Shown: piece after piece, positions 9,188-17,882 of the stretch
Layout of the letters: each line of letters opens with the position of its first letter
How positions within the stretch are numbered: the stretch's first letter is position 1
Assembly: GCF_024655635.1 (NCBI RefSeq)
Contig: NZ_JANLGI010000030.1
Span: 1-34,767 of the forward strand
From: Allobosea sp. 47.2.35
Lineage (GTDB): Bacteria > Pseudomonadota > Alphaproteobacteria > Rhizobiales > Beijerinckiaceae
Direction of reading: 5' to 3'
Length of the DNA: 34,767 bases
Program-made: the position numbers and the translations under genes
The notes under the pieces: model-generated
Seen by the model: only the letters and a program-made list of their open reading frames with translations
What the model was told of the DNA's origin: nothing
Database searches by the model: none

Positions 9188-10093
9188 TTAGAGCGCAAGC
9201 CCCGCATCCCAATAGGGCGTGGCGCCATAGAGCTCGCCGAGATAATCGACGAAGGCGCGCACCTTCTGCTCCATGTGCCGGCGGCTCGGATAGACCGCAT
9301 AGACCGCGACGCGCGAGCCGACCGCATAGGCCGGCAGGACGCGCTGCAGCGCTCCCGACTTCAGCTCCGGCCCGACATCCCAGGTCGAGCGCAGGGCGAT
9401 GCCGACGCCGCCGAGCAGCGCCTCGCGCACGACCTCGCTCGAATTGGTTCGGAGGGGACCGGTGACCCGCACCGAGACCGGCCCTTCCGGTCCGTCGAGC
9501 CGCCAATGATCGGCGTTATGCGCGATCAGGGTATGGCGCGACAGCTCGGCGATATCGGAGGGTGTTCCATGCTCCGCCAGATAGCCCGGCGTCGCGCAGA
9601 GCACCCGGTGATTGCGGGCAAGCCTTTTTGCCACGAGGCTCGAATCCTGAAGATCCGCGATCCGGATCGCCAGGTCGAAGCCCTCGCCCACGACATCGAC
9701 GAAGGCGTCGCTCAGCACGAGCTCGACCGTCACCAGCGGATTGACGTCGAGGAAGCGCTTGAGATGAGGGGCGACATGCATCCGGCCGAACGAGGTCGGT
9801 GCCGAGACGCGCAAGGTGCCGCGCACCTGCCCGGCGCCGCTCGACACCCAGGACTCCGCTTCCTCGATCGAGGACAGGATCGAGACGACGCGCTCGTAGA
9901 AGCCCTGCCCGGCCTCGGTGAGGGCAAGCTGCCGCGTCGTGCGCTGGAGCAGGCGCACGCCGAGCCGCTCCTCCAGCCGGCGGATGCGCTTCGAGATCAC
10001 GGCCGGCGACAGGTTGAGCTGCCTGCCGGCGGCCGACATGCTCTTGGTCGTCACCACATGTGCGAACACGTCGAGATCGCCGAACCGGTCCAT
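9188..10093 (-). CDS. LysR-family transcriptional regulator
   Basis: A 301-residue LysR protein. The N-terminal winged helix-turn-helix spans about residues 5-62 (FAHVVTTKSMSAAGRQLNLS, then SKRIRRLEERLG), followed by a periplasmic-binding-like effector domain from about residue 90. It belongs to the common subgroup that begins MDRFGDLDVF. The ATG at 10093 is used here; a GTG two codons upstream (10099) is an alternative because AAGG lies 4 bases before the GTG and 10 before the ATG. It diverges from glcD and precedes the lactonase gene, so it probably controls one or both. Glycolate oxidase genes in E. coli are controlled by a GntR protein instead. Confidence 0.9.
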   Translation of the reverse strand: MDRFGDLDVFAHVVTTKSMSAAGRQLNLSPAVISKRIRRLEERLGVRLLQRTTRQLALTEAGQGFYERVVSILSSIEEAESWVSSGAGQVRGTLRVSAPTSFGRMHVAPHLKRFLDVNPLVTVELVLSDAFVDVVGEGFDLAIRIADLQDSSLVAKRLARNHRVLCATPGYLAEHGTPSDIAELSRHTLIAHNADHWRLDGPEGPVSVRVTGPLRTNSSEVVREALLGGVGIALRSTWDVGPELKSGALQRVLPAYAVGSRVAVYAVYPSRRHMEQKVRAFVDYLGELYGATPYWDAGLAL

Positions 10094-10139
10094 CGCCACG
10101 CCACCTTTTCCAATCCGGAAATAATGGCTGGCTTTGGCC

Positions 10140-10152
10140 GCACTGCAAGTGC
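10140..10152. promoter_or_regulatory. Dyad in the lysR-glcD intergenic region (candidate LysR site)
   Basis: GCACT-GCA-AGTGC is a perfect inverted repeat with 5-bp arms. It lies 47 bp from the LysR start and about 80 bp from the glcD start. Its position between divergent genes fits an autoregulatory LysR operator, but short dyads are frequent by chance. Confidence 0.3.
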
Positions 10153-10230
10153 CATTGAATTGATCTAATCTGCCGCGCAGACAGAATGCGTGCGTGGCGT
10201 GCCACGAGTCGTCGAGACGGGAGGGGAGAG

Positions 10231-11667
10231 ATGAGCGCGATAGCCTTTCCGGTGCCGGATGCCGGCATTCTCGCCCGCCGCGAATCGATCATCGCCGGCT
10301 TGGCGCGCCTTGTCCCGCCGCAGGCGTTGATCACCAGCGACGACGAGCGCCGCCCTTACGAAACCGATGCGCTGACCGCCTATCGGCGCATGCCGCTCGC
10401 GGTCGTGCTGCCCTCCACGACGCAGGAGGTCGCCGCCGTGCTGCGCTATTGCCGGGAGGAGGGCGTGCCGGTGGTGCCCCGCGGCTCCGGCACCTCGCTC
10501 GCCGGCGGCGCGATCCCGCAGGAGGACGCGGTCGTGATCGGCGTCTCCAAGATGAATCGTATCCTCGCGATCGACTATGCCAACCGCGTCGCGCGGGTCG
10601 AGGCCGGCGTGACCAATCTTGCGGTCACCGGCGCGGTCTCGGCCGAGGGCTTCTTTTACGCGCCCGATCCGTCCTCGCAGCTCGCCTGCTCGATCGGCGG
10701 CAATATCGGCATGAACTCGGGCGGGGCGCATTGCCTCAAATACGGCGTCACCACCAACAACGTGCTGGGCGTGACCATGGTCATGCTCGACGGCTCGGTC
10801 GTTGAAATCGGCGGCGCCCATCTCGATTCCCCCGGCTACGACCTGCTCGGCCTGATCAACGGTTCGGAGGGCCAGCTCGGCATCGTCACCGAGGCGACGG
10901 TCCGCATCCTGCGTACGGCCGAGGGCGCGCGGCCCGTACTCTTCGGCTTCCCGACCAGCGAGCAGGCGGGCGCTGCTGTCGCCGCCATCATCGGCGCCGG
11001 CATCATCCCGGTCGCGATGGAGTTCATGGACAAGCCGGCGATCGAGATCTGCGAGGCCTTCGCCAAGGCCGGCTATCCGATGGATGTCGAGGCGCTGCTG
11101 ATCATTGAGGTCGAAGGCTCGGACGACGAGATGGACGCCCAGCTCGCCCGCATCGTCGCGATCGCAAGGGAGCACCGTGTCTCGACGGTCAAGGAATCGA
11201 AGTCGGCGATGGAGGCGGCGGCGATCTGGAAGGGTCGGAAATCGGCTTTCGGCGCGACCGGCCGCATCGCCGACTATATCTGCATGGACGGCACGATCCC
11301 GACCGGGCAGTTACCCTATGTGCTCAAGCGCATGGACGAGATCGTGAAGGGCTATGGCCTGCGCGTCGCCAATGTCTTCCATGCCGGCGACGGCAATCTC
11401 CATCCGCTGATCCTCTACAACTGCAACGACCCAATCGAGGCGCAGAAGGCGGAGGATGCCGGCATGGACATCCTCAAGCTCTGCGTCGAGGTCGGCGGCT
11501 GCCTGACCGGCGAGCACGGCGTCGGCATCGAGAAGCGCGACCTGATGACCTTCCAGTTCAATCCGGAGGACCTCGCCCAGCAGATGCGGGTGAGGGCGGT
11601 GTTCGACGAGCGCTGGCTGCTCAATCCGGCGAAAGTGTTCCCGCTGGAAGGCAGGGTGGCGGCGTGA
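10231..11667 (+). CDS. glcD: Glycolate oxidase FAD-linked subunit GlcD
   Basis: A 478-residue FAD-linked oxidase. The PCMH-type FAD-binding domain covers about residues 50-230, with PRGSGTSLAGG (83-93) and SIGGNIGMNSGG (154-165). The FAD-oxidase C-terminal domain has HAGDGNLHP (H384, H391) and GEHGVGIEKR (H429). GlcD carries the flavin that oxidises glycolate to glyoxylate in the GlcDEF complex, which passes electrons to the membrane quinone pool. D-lactate dehydrogenases are close relatives, but the following glcE and glcF favour glycolate. The ATG at 10231 directly follows GAGGGGAG. The gene overlaps glcE by 4 bp (GTGA). Confidence 0.93.
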   Translation: MSAIAFPVPDAGILARRESIIAGLARLVPPQALITSDDERRPYETDALTAYRRMPLAVVLPSTTQEVAAVLRYCREEGVPVVPRGSGTSLAGGAIPQEDAVVIGVSKMNRILAIDYANRVARVEAGVTNLAVTGAVSAEGFFYAPDPSSQLACSIGGNIGMNSGGAHCLKYGVTTNNVLGVTMVMLDGSVVEIGGAHLDSPGYDLLGLINGSEGQLGIVTEATVRILRTAEGARPVLFGFPTSEQAGAAVAAIIGAGIIPVAMEFMDKPAIEICEAFAKAGYPMDVEALLIIEVEGSDDEMDAQLARIVAIAREHRVSTVKESKSAMEAAAIWKGRKSAFGATGRIADYICMDGTIPTGQLPYVLKRMDEIVKGYGLRVANVFHAGDGNLHPLILYNCNDPIEAQKAEDAGMDILKLCVEVGGCLTGEHGVGIEKRDLMTFQFNPEDLAQQMRVRAVFDERWLLNPAKVFPLEGRVAA

Positions 11668-12851
11668 TCGTCCATACTCCCACTACCGAGGCGCAGGCCT
11701 GCGCCGTCGTGAAATCGGTTATCGACAGCGCCGTGCCGCTCACCCTGCGCGGGGGCGGCACGCGTGAGGGCCTCGGCCGCCCCGCCCAGGCTGCCAGTAC
11801 GCTCTCCAGCGCGGGCTTGACCGGAATCACGCTCTACGAGCCGGCCGAGATGGTCATCGCCGCCCGCACTGGCACGCCGCTCGCCCTCGTGCAGGAAACG
11901 CTCGCCGAGCGCGGCCAGATGCTGCCCTTCGAGCCGATGGATCATCGCGCTCTCTATGGCAGCGAGGGCGAGCCGACGATCGGCGCTATAGCGGCCTGCA
12001 ACATCTCCGGCCCGCGCCGGATCAATGCCGGTGCCGCCCGCGATTCCCTGATCGGCGTCAGGCTGGTCAATGGCCGCGGCGAGATGATCAAGTCCGGCGG
12101 GCGCGTGATGAAGAACGTCACCGGCCTCGACCTGGTGAAGCTCCTCAGCGGCAGCCACGGCACGCTCGGCTTCCTCACTGAGGTCACCTTCCGCGTGCTG
12201 CCGCGGCCGGAGCGCATCGTCACGCTGCAATGGCGCGGCCTCTCCGACAAAGTGGGAGTTGCGCTGCTGGCGAAAGCGCTGGGCTCGCCCTTCGAGCCGA
12301 TGGCGGCGGCGCATCTCCCGGCCCGGATCGCTGGCGGGGAGGCGCTGACCCTGCTGCGTCTGGAGAATTTTTCGGACTCGATCGATTACCGTGCCGGCGA
12401 ACTCGCGCTGCTGCTCGACGACTATGGCACGCCCGATCGGCTGGAAGGTACAGCACCGACCGAACTCTGGGTCGATATCCGCGATGCGGCCTTCTTCGCC
12501 GGGAGTGGTGAGGCGATCTGGCGGCTCTCGCTTGCGCCGACCAATGGTCCGAACGCCGTCGGGGCGATCACGCGGATGATCCCGGCCGCGCGCTGCTTCT
12601 ACGATTGGGGCGGCGGGCTAGTCTGGCTCGCGGTTCCCGCCTATGGCGATGCTGGCGCCGCCGCGATCCGCGCCGCGCTGAAGCCGCTCGGCGGTCATGC
12701 GACGCTGGTGCGGGCGCCCGATTCGATCCGCGCCGCCGTCGACGTGTTCCAGCCGCTGGCCGAACCGCTGATGCGGGTAACGGCCGGCATCAAGAAGAGC
12801 TTCGACCCCGCCGGCATCTTCGAATCCGGGCGGATCTATGCGGGGATCTGA
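11664..12851 (+). CDS. glcE: Glycolate oxidase FAD-binding subunit GlcE
   Basis: A 395-residue FAD-binding protein that starts with GTG inside the glcD stop, indicating translational coupling. It has the short GlcE layout: a PCMH domain with LRGGGTREGLG (residues 28-38) and ACNISGPRR (111-119), then GGRVMKNVTGLDLVKLLSGS (145-164), which is characteristic of GlcE. It lacks the histidine-rich catalytic C-terminal domain of GlcD. It is the second flavin subunit of glycolate oxidase. The stop codon overlaps the start of the DUF2585 gene by one base (TGATG). Confidence 0.92.
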   Translation: MIVHTPTTEAQACAVVKSVIDSAVPLTLRGGGTREGLGRPAQAASTLSSAGLTGITLYEPAEMVIAARTGTPLALVQETLAERGQMLPFEPMDHRALYGSEGEPTIGAIAACNISGPRRINAGAARDSLIGVRLVNGRGEMIKSGGRVMKNVTGLDLVKLLSGSHGTLGFLTEVTFRVLPRPERIVTLQWRGLSDKVGVALLAKALGSPFEPMAAAHLPARIAGGEALTLLRLENFSDSIDYRAGELALLLDDYGTPDRLEGTAPTELWVDIRDAAFFAGSGEAIWRLSLAPTNGPNAVGAITRMIPAARCFYDWGGGLVWLAVPAYGDAGAAAIRAALKPLGGHATLVRAPDSIRAAVDVFQPLAEPLMRVTAGIKKSFDPAGIFESGRIYAGI

Positions 12852-13477
12852 TGACGCTCGCCGATAGCCTCCCCACTGAGACCCGCGCCAACTGGGCGCC
12901 CAACCGGCTTAGCCCCGCCGCACTGGTTCTGGCTGCCGCGTTGCTGATCGCGGGCGTCGCTATGATCCTGTTCTGGATGGGCCGCGAGCCGATCTGCAAA
13001 TGCGGAGACATCAAGCTCTGGCAGGGCACGGTGATGTCCTCCGAGAACTCCCAGCACATCGCCGACTGGTACACCTTCTCGCACATCATCCACGGCTTCC
13101 TGTTCTACGGCCTGTTCTGGCTGATCCGGCGCCTGACCGGCTTGCCGATTTCCTTCGGCCTCGCACTCCTGCTCTCGATCCTGCTCGAAGGTGCCTGGGA
13201 GATCGCCGAGAACACCGATGCCGTGATCAACCATTACCGCTCGGCGACGATCTCGCTCGATTATTACGGCGACAGCGTCCTGAACTCGGTCAGCGACATC
13301 CTCGCGATGGTGCTGGGCTTCTTCTTTGCCCGCCTCGCTCCGGTCTGGCTGACGGTGACCAGCGCGCTGGCGATGGAGCTCATCGTCGGCTGGCTGATCC
13401 GCGACAACCTCACCCTCAACGTCATCATGCTGCTTTGGCCGATGGACTGGATCAAAGCCTGGCAGGGCGGGGCCTGA
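12851..13477 (+). CDS. DUF2585 (UPF0314) membrane protein within the glc operon
   Basis: A 208-residue integral membrane protein with about four to five transmembrane helices. TM1 is at about residues 23-43 and is followed by REPICKCGDIKLW with C49 and C51. Conserved-looking polar residues lie in or near the membrane: H69 (SQHIADW), H78 and H81 (SHIIHGF), E113 and E117 (EGAWEIAEN), D141 (YYGDSVLNS) and D149. The pattern H...HG...E..WE..EN...GDS..NS..D recalls VanZ/YjdF-like membrane families, which is my inference. The family has no known function. The start overlaps the glcE stop and glcF begins 3 bp after its stop, so it is translated as part of the glycolate oxidase operon. Confidence 0.85.
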   Translation: MTLADSLPTETRANWAPNRLSPAALVLAAALLIAGVAMILFWMGREPICKCGDIKLWQGTVMSSENSQHIADWYTFSHIIHGFLFYGLFWLIRRLTGLPISFGLALLLSILLEGAWEIAENTDAVINHYRSATISLDYYGDSVLNSVSDILAMVLGFFFARLAPVWLTVTSALAMELIVGWLIRDNLTLNVIMLLWPMDWIKAWQGGA

Positions 13478-13480
13478 ACA

Positions 13481-14854
13481 ATGCAGACCAACTTCACCCC
13501 CGAGCGCCTCGCCTCCGACCCGCGCATGCCGGCCTCGGAGAAGATCCTGCGCACCTGCGTGCATTGCGGCTTCTGCACCGCGACCTGCCCGACCTATCTG
13601 CTGCTCGGCGACGAGCTCGATTCCCCGCGCGGGCGCATCTATCTGATCAAGGACATGCTGGAGAACGGCAAGCCGGCCACCTCCGAGGTGGTGAAGCATG
13701 TCGACCGCTGCCTCTCTTGCCTCTCCTGCATGTCGACCTGTCCTTCGGGTGTGCACTACATGCACCTCGTCGACCATGCTCGCGCCCATATCGAGGAGAC
13801 CTATACGCGCTCCTGGCATGACCGCCTGTTGCGCAAGGTGCTGGCGGCGATCCTGCCCTATCCCGGCCGCTTCCGGGCCGCGATGCTGATGGCGCTGCTC
13901 GGCAAGCCGTTGGCGCCCGTGCTCGGCGTCATCCCGGTCGTCGGCTCGCGCCTGAAGGCGATGCTGGCGCTGGCGCCGGCGCGCCTGCCGACGCGCTCCG
14001 CCATGGAAGGCCCGCAGAACTTCCCGCCGTCGGCCGAGCGCAAGCGCCGAGTCGCGCTTCTCTCCGGCTGCGCCCAGCCGGTGCTCGATCCCGCGATCAA
14101 CGAGGCGACGATCCGCCTGCTCAACCGGCATGGCGTCGAGGTCGTGCTGCCGAAGGGGGAGGGCTGCTGCGGCGCGCTCGTTCACCATATGGGCCAGGAG
14201 CACGATGCGCTCGCCTTCGCCCGCGCCAATATCGACGCCTGGACGGCGGAGATCGACGGCGAGGGGCTCGACGCCATCCTGATCACGGCCTCCGGCTGCG
14301 GCACGACGATCAAGGATTACGGCTTCATGTTCCGCAACGAGCCGGCCTATTCCGAAAAGGCGGCGAAGGTCTCAGGCCTGACCAAGGATGTCACCGAGTT
14401 CCTGGAGACGCTGGAGCTTGCTCCGGTCCGCGATGTCGCGATGCCGATCGCCTATCACTCGGCCTGCTCGATGCAGCACGGCCAGCAGCTCAAGGACGGA
14501 CCGAAGCGGCTGCTGTCGGGCGCCGGCTTCAAGGTCAAGGAGGTGCCGGAGGGCCATATCTGCTGCGGCTCGGCCGGTGTCTACAACATCCTCCAGCCCG
14601 AGATCGCGGGGAAGCTCCGCGAGCGCAAGATCGGCAATATCGAGCGGACGAAGCCAATCCTGGTCGCGACCGGCAATATCGGCTGCATGACCCAGCTCGC
14701 GAAGGGTTTTGCCGACAAGGGCGCGACGACCCCGGTGGTGCATACCGCCGAGCTGCTGGACTGGGCGACCGGTGGGCCATTGCCCGAGAAGCTGGCGCGG
14801 GCCGGGATCGAGGATCGGCCTTTGCGGGCGCAAGCCCTGGCGGCGGCCGAGTAG
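13481..14854 (+). CDS. glcF: Glycolate oxidase iron-sulfur subunit GlcF
   Basis: A 457-residue electron-transfer subunit. Two 4Fe-4S ferredoxin motifs are intact: C26, C29, C32, C36 (CVHCGFCTATCP) and C77, C80, C83, C87 (CLSCLSCMSTCP). Two CCG domains follow, one ending GEGCCGALVHHMG and the other containing SACSMQHGQ and GHICCGSAGVYN. It takes electrons from the GlcD/GlcE flavins and probably passes them to quinone at the membrane. The gene is 3 bp downstream of the DUF2585 gene. hisS begins 71 bp after its stop without an obvious terminator between, so read-through is possible. Confidence 0.93.
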   Translation: MQTNFTPERLASDPRMPASEKILRTCVHCGFCTATCPTYLLLGDELDSPRGRIYLIKDMLENGKPATSEVVKHVDRCLSCLSCMSTCPSGVHYMHLVDHARAHIEETYTRSWHDRLLRKVLAAILPYPGRFRAAMLMALLGKPLAPVLGVIPVVGSRLKAMLALAPARLPTRSAMEGPQNFPPSAERKRRVALLSGCAQPVLDPAINEATIRLLNRHGVEVVLPKGEGCCGALVHHMGQEHDALAFARANIDAWTAEIDGEGLDAILITASGCGTTIKDYGFMFRNEPAYSEKAAKVSGLTKDVTEFLETLELAPVRDVAMPIAYHSACSMQHGQQLKDGPKRLLSGAGFKVKEVPEGHICCGSAGVYNILQPEIAGKLRERKIGNIERTKPILVATGNIGCMTQLAKGFADKGATTPVVHTAELLDWATGGPLPEKLARAGIEDRPLRAQALAAAE

Positions 14855-14925
14855 TCGAGCTTGCCCCTCGCGCCTGTACGGTCTAACCCGCAGTCAACTT
14901 TCCGTTGATTGTCCGAGCTCGCCCC

Positions 14926-16500
14926 ATGTCCGCCGACAAGACCGCCCCTGCCAAGCTGAAGGCCCGCCAGCCACGCGGCTTCGTCGATCGTGGCCCGGCC
15001 GATGTCGCCGCCACCGAGCGCATGCTCTCCGTGATCCGCGAGAGCTTCTCGGTCTATGGCTTCGACCCCGTCGAGACGCCCTTCGTCGAGTACACTGACG
15101 CGCTCGGCAAGTTCCTGCCGGATCAGGACCGGCCGAACGAGGGAGTCTTCTCCTTCCAGGACGATGACGAGCAGTGGCTCTCGCTGCGCTACGACCTGAC
15201 GGCGCCGCTCGCCCGCTATGTCGCCGAGAATTTCGACGCGCTGCCGAAGCCCTATCGCAGCTATCGCGTCGGCTATGTCTTCCGCAACGAGAAGCCGGGT
15301 CCGGGCCGCTTCCGCCAGTTCATGCAGTTCGACGCCGATATCGTCGGCTCCGGGACTGTCGCAGGCGATGCCGAGATCTGCATGCTTGCCGCCGACACGA
15401 TGGAGAAGCTCGGCATCAAGCGCGGCGACTATGTCGTGAAGGTCAACAACCGCAAGGTGCTCGACGGCGTGATGGATGCGGCCGGGATCGACCCTGCCGC
15501 ACGCCTGACCGTGCTCCGCGCGATCGACAAGGCCGACAAGTTCCCGTTGGAAGAGGTCCGCAAACTCCTCGGCGAAGGCCGCAAGGACGAGAGCGGCGAC
15601 TTCACCAAGGGTGCAGGCCTGTCCGGCGCCCAGTCGGATCGCATCCTCCGCTATCTCGAACTCGGTCAGAAGCTCGCCGAGCTGGGCAAGACGAACGCTC
15701 AGGACAGCGAAGGCTCTGCCAAGCTCTCGGCAGCGGCGCTCATCGATCTGCGCGGTCTTGTCGAAGGAGCCGAGAATGGCCAGGCCGGCATCGCGGAGCT
15801 GGAGCAGATCCGCGAACTGATCACGGCGGCCGGCTATCTCGGCCGGATCATCATCGACCCCTCCGTCGTTCGCGGGCTCGAATACTATACCGGCCCGGTC
15901 TACGAGGTGGAGCTGACCTTCCCGGTCACCAATGACGACGGGCAAGTGGTGCGCTTCGGCTCGGTCGCGGGTGGCGGGCGCTATGACGGCCTTGTCGGCC
16001 GCTTCCGTCCCGAGCCCGTCCCGGCGACCGGCTTCTCGATCGGCGTTTCGCGGCTGTTCTCGGCGCTGAAGGCGGTCAAGTCGCCGATCGTCGACAGCCG
16101 CAACGAACTCCCGCTCGTCGTGGTCACCGCGATGGACAACAAGTCGCCGGAATTCATGCCGGGCTATCAGGCGATGGTCTCAGAGCTGCGTCAGGCCAAG
16201 GATGCGGACGGCAAGCCGTTGCTGCGCGCGGATCTCTATCTCGGCGCTTCCGGCTTCAACGCCCAGATGAAATATGCCGACCGGCGCGGCGCGATCTGCG
16301 CGATCATTCAGGGCTCGTCGGAGCGCGAGGCCGGGACCGTCGTCATCAAGGACCTGATCCTCGGCGCCGAGCTCGCGGCCGCCAGCCGCGACGTCAAGGA
16401 TTCCGCCGAGCACAAGGTCAAGCAGGCCGAGGCCCAGTTCGCCGTGCCGGTCGCGGAACTGGTCGAGGGTGTGAAGCGGGTGCTGGCGCGACATTCGTAA
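14926..16500 (+). CDS. hisS: Histidine--tRNA ligase
   Basis: A 524-residue class II aminoacyl-tRNA synthetase. Motif 2 is in the region YRVGYVFRNEKPGPGRFRQF (about residues 113-132), the histidine-specific LEYYTGPVYEVE lies near 317-328, and motif 3 begins with GGGRYDGLVGRF near 348. The C-terminal anticodon-binding domain follows. It is about 100 residues longer than the E. coli enzyme, mostly from an insertion around residues 215-290 before LEYYTG, as in other long alphaproteobacterial forms. The ATG at 14926 is preferred over an in-frame TTG at 14905; the ribosome site is weak. The paralogue hisZ follows after 269 bp. Confidence 0.93.
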   Translation: MSADKTAPAKLKARQPRGFVDRGPADVAATERMLSVIRESFSVYGFDPVETPFVEYTDALGKFLPDQDRPNEGVFSFQDDDEQWLSLRYDLTAPLARYVAENFDALPKPYRSYRVGYVFRNEKPGPGRFRQFMQFDADIVGSGTVAGDAEICMLAADTMEKLGIKRGDYVVKVNNRKVLDGVMDAAGIDPAARLTVLRAIDKADKFPLEEVRKLLGEGRKDESGDFTKGAGLSGAQSDRILRYLELGQKLAELGKTNAQDSEGSAKLSAAALIDLRGLVEGAENGQAGIAELEQIRELITAAGYLGRIIIDPSVVRGLEYYTGPVYEVELTFPVTNDDGQVVRFGSVAGGGRYDGLVGRFRPEPVPATGFSIGVSRLFSALKAVKSPIVDSRNELPLVVVTAMDNKSPEFMPGYQAMVSELRQAKDADGKPLLRADLYLGASGFNAQMKYADRRGAICAIIQGSSEREAGTVVIKDLILGAELAAASRDVKDSAEHKVKQAEAQFAVPVAELVEGVKRVLARHS

Positions 16501-16513
16501 AGGGCGCGGGGAA

Positions 16514-16537
16514 CCCTTCTCCCGTGTGGGAGAAGGG
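16514..16537. repeat. REP-like hairpin 1 between hisS and hisZ
   Basis: CCCTTCTCCC-GTGT-GGGAGAAGGG forms a perfect 10-bp stem with a 4-base loop, 13 bp after the hisS stop. The core recurs at 16629-16650. Such pyrimidine-rich palindromes are widespread intergenic repeats in Hyphomicrobiales genomes. It could also act as a transcript end or stabiliser. Confidence 0.6.
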
Positions 16538-16628
16538 CAGGGATGAGGGCCTGCCGCTGACGATTGGTGCGACGACTGCGTCGCGCCTTCTGTCCAAACG
16601 ACACATCCTTATCCGGTGCTCCGCGCCA

Positions 16629-16650
16629 CCTTCTCCCCTCCGGGAGAAGG
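16629..16650. repeat. REP-like hairpin 2 between hisS and hisZ
   Basis: CCTTCTCCC-CTCC-GGGAGAAGG forms a perfect 9-bp stem. It has the same stem as the hairpin at 16514-16537 with a different loop, 115 bp further on. The two together occupy most of the hisS-hisZ gap, which has no gene. Confidence 0.6.
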
Positions 16651-16769
16651 AGAAGAGGGCGTCTCGCTTCCCGCGACCGTTCGATTCCCATTCACCCATT
16701 TCGCTCAAATCCCTCGAAAATTCGGCGCACCACTGCTAGGACGGCGCTCGCAACAGGACAGGACGAGCC

Positions 16770-17882
16770 GTGCCCGCAAGCCGCGCCAGCATCGAGACCG
16801 TGATCGCGCTCTTCGCCGGCGAGGGCTATGCCCATGCCGAGCCGGCGATCCTGCAGCCGGCCGATGTCTTTCTCGATCTCTCCGGCGAGGATATCCGCCG
16901 CCGCATCTTCATGACGCAGGATGCCGACGGCCGGGACTGGTGCCTGCGGCCCGAATACACCATTCCCGTCGCGCTCGATCATATCGCCTCGGGCAAGACC
17001 GAGCCTGCGGCTTACGCTTATGCCGGCCCGGTCTTCCGCATGCGTTCGGGCGAGCCCGGCGAGTTCCTGCAGGCCGGCCTCGAATCCTTCGGCCGTGATG
17101 ATTTCACCGCGACTGACGCCGAGATCATGGCGCTGACCATCGAGGCGACGGCCATGCTTGGCCTCGCCGAACCGCGCATCGTCATGGGCGATGTCGCCGT
17201 GCTCGGGGCGCTGCTCGATGGATTGAACGTGCCGCAGGGCGCCCGCCGCCGTCTGGTCCGCGCCGTCGTGCAGGGCAAGGGCGCGGACGCGATCGACGCG
17301 CTCGATCCGCCCGCAGCCGAGGGCGAAGCCGCCCATGCCGGCCTGCTCAAGGCGCTCGAGGGGCAGGACCCCAAGGCCGCTCGCGCCTTCGTCGAGGACG
17401 TGCTCTCGATCGCCGGTATCTCGACCGTCGGCGGCCGCTCCGCCGCCGATATCGCCGAGCGCTTCCTGGCGCGCGCCGCCGAGCGGGAGAACCCGGTCAA
17501 TGGCGACGTCAAGGCGCTGCTGGCGCAGGTGCTCGCCGTCTCCGGCGATCCCGATGCGGCTTCGGCCTCGCTGCGCGCGCTTGCCGATCAGGCCTCGCTC
17601 GATATCGGCCGCCAGCTCGACGCCTTCGACGAGCGCACCGGCTTCCTCGCCGCGCGCGGCGTCGATATCGGTGCGATCCGCTTCTCGGCCGGTTTCGCCC
17701 GCAATCTCGACTACTATACCGGCTTCATCTTCGAGCTTCACGACACGGCCCGCGGCGACGGCAAGCCCGTTGCCGGCGGCGGCCGCTATGACAACGTCCT
17801 CCGGCGCCTCGGCGCGAGCCGGGCGATCCCGGCCGTGGGCGCCTCGCTCTGGCTCGACCGCCTGACGGGAGACGCCGCATGA
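16770..17882 (+). CDS. hisZ: ATP phosphoribosyltransferase regulatory subunit HisZ
   Basis: A 370-residue paralogue of the HisRS catalytic core. It retains class II synthetase landmarks (FRMRSGEPGEFLQAGLESFG at about residues 89-108, YYTGFIFELHD and GGGRYDNVLRRLG) but lacks the anticodon-binding domain. HisZ does not charge tRNA; it binds HisG to form the active, histidine-sensitive ATP phosphoribosyltransferase of the first histidine biosynthesis step. The start is GTG at 16770 with AGGA upstream. It overlaps hisG by 4 bp (ATGA), consistent with stoichiometric co-translation. Confidence 0.9.
   Translation: MPASRASIETVIALFAGEGYAHAEPAILQPADVFLDLSGEDIRRRIFMTQDADGRDWCLRPEYTIPVALDHIASGKTEPAAYAYAGPVFRMRSGEPGEFLQAGLESFGRDDFTATDAEIMALTIEATAMLGLAEPRIVMGDVAVLGALLDGLNVPQGARRRLVRAVVQGKGADAIDALDPPAAEGEAAHAGLLKALEGQDPKAARAFVEDVLSIAGISTVGGRSAADIAERFLARAAERENPVNGDVKALLAQVLAVSGDPDAASASLRALADQASLDIGRQLDAFDERTGFLAARGVDIGAIRFSAGFARNLDYYTGFIFELHDTARGDGKPVAGGGRYDNVLRRLGASRAIPAVGASLWLDRLTGDAA

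Noticed and set aside
12836..14203. Long minus-strand frame opposite the DUF2585 and glcF genes
   Set aside because: It is an antisense by-product; glcF on the plus strand has all cluster cysteines.
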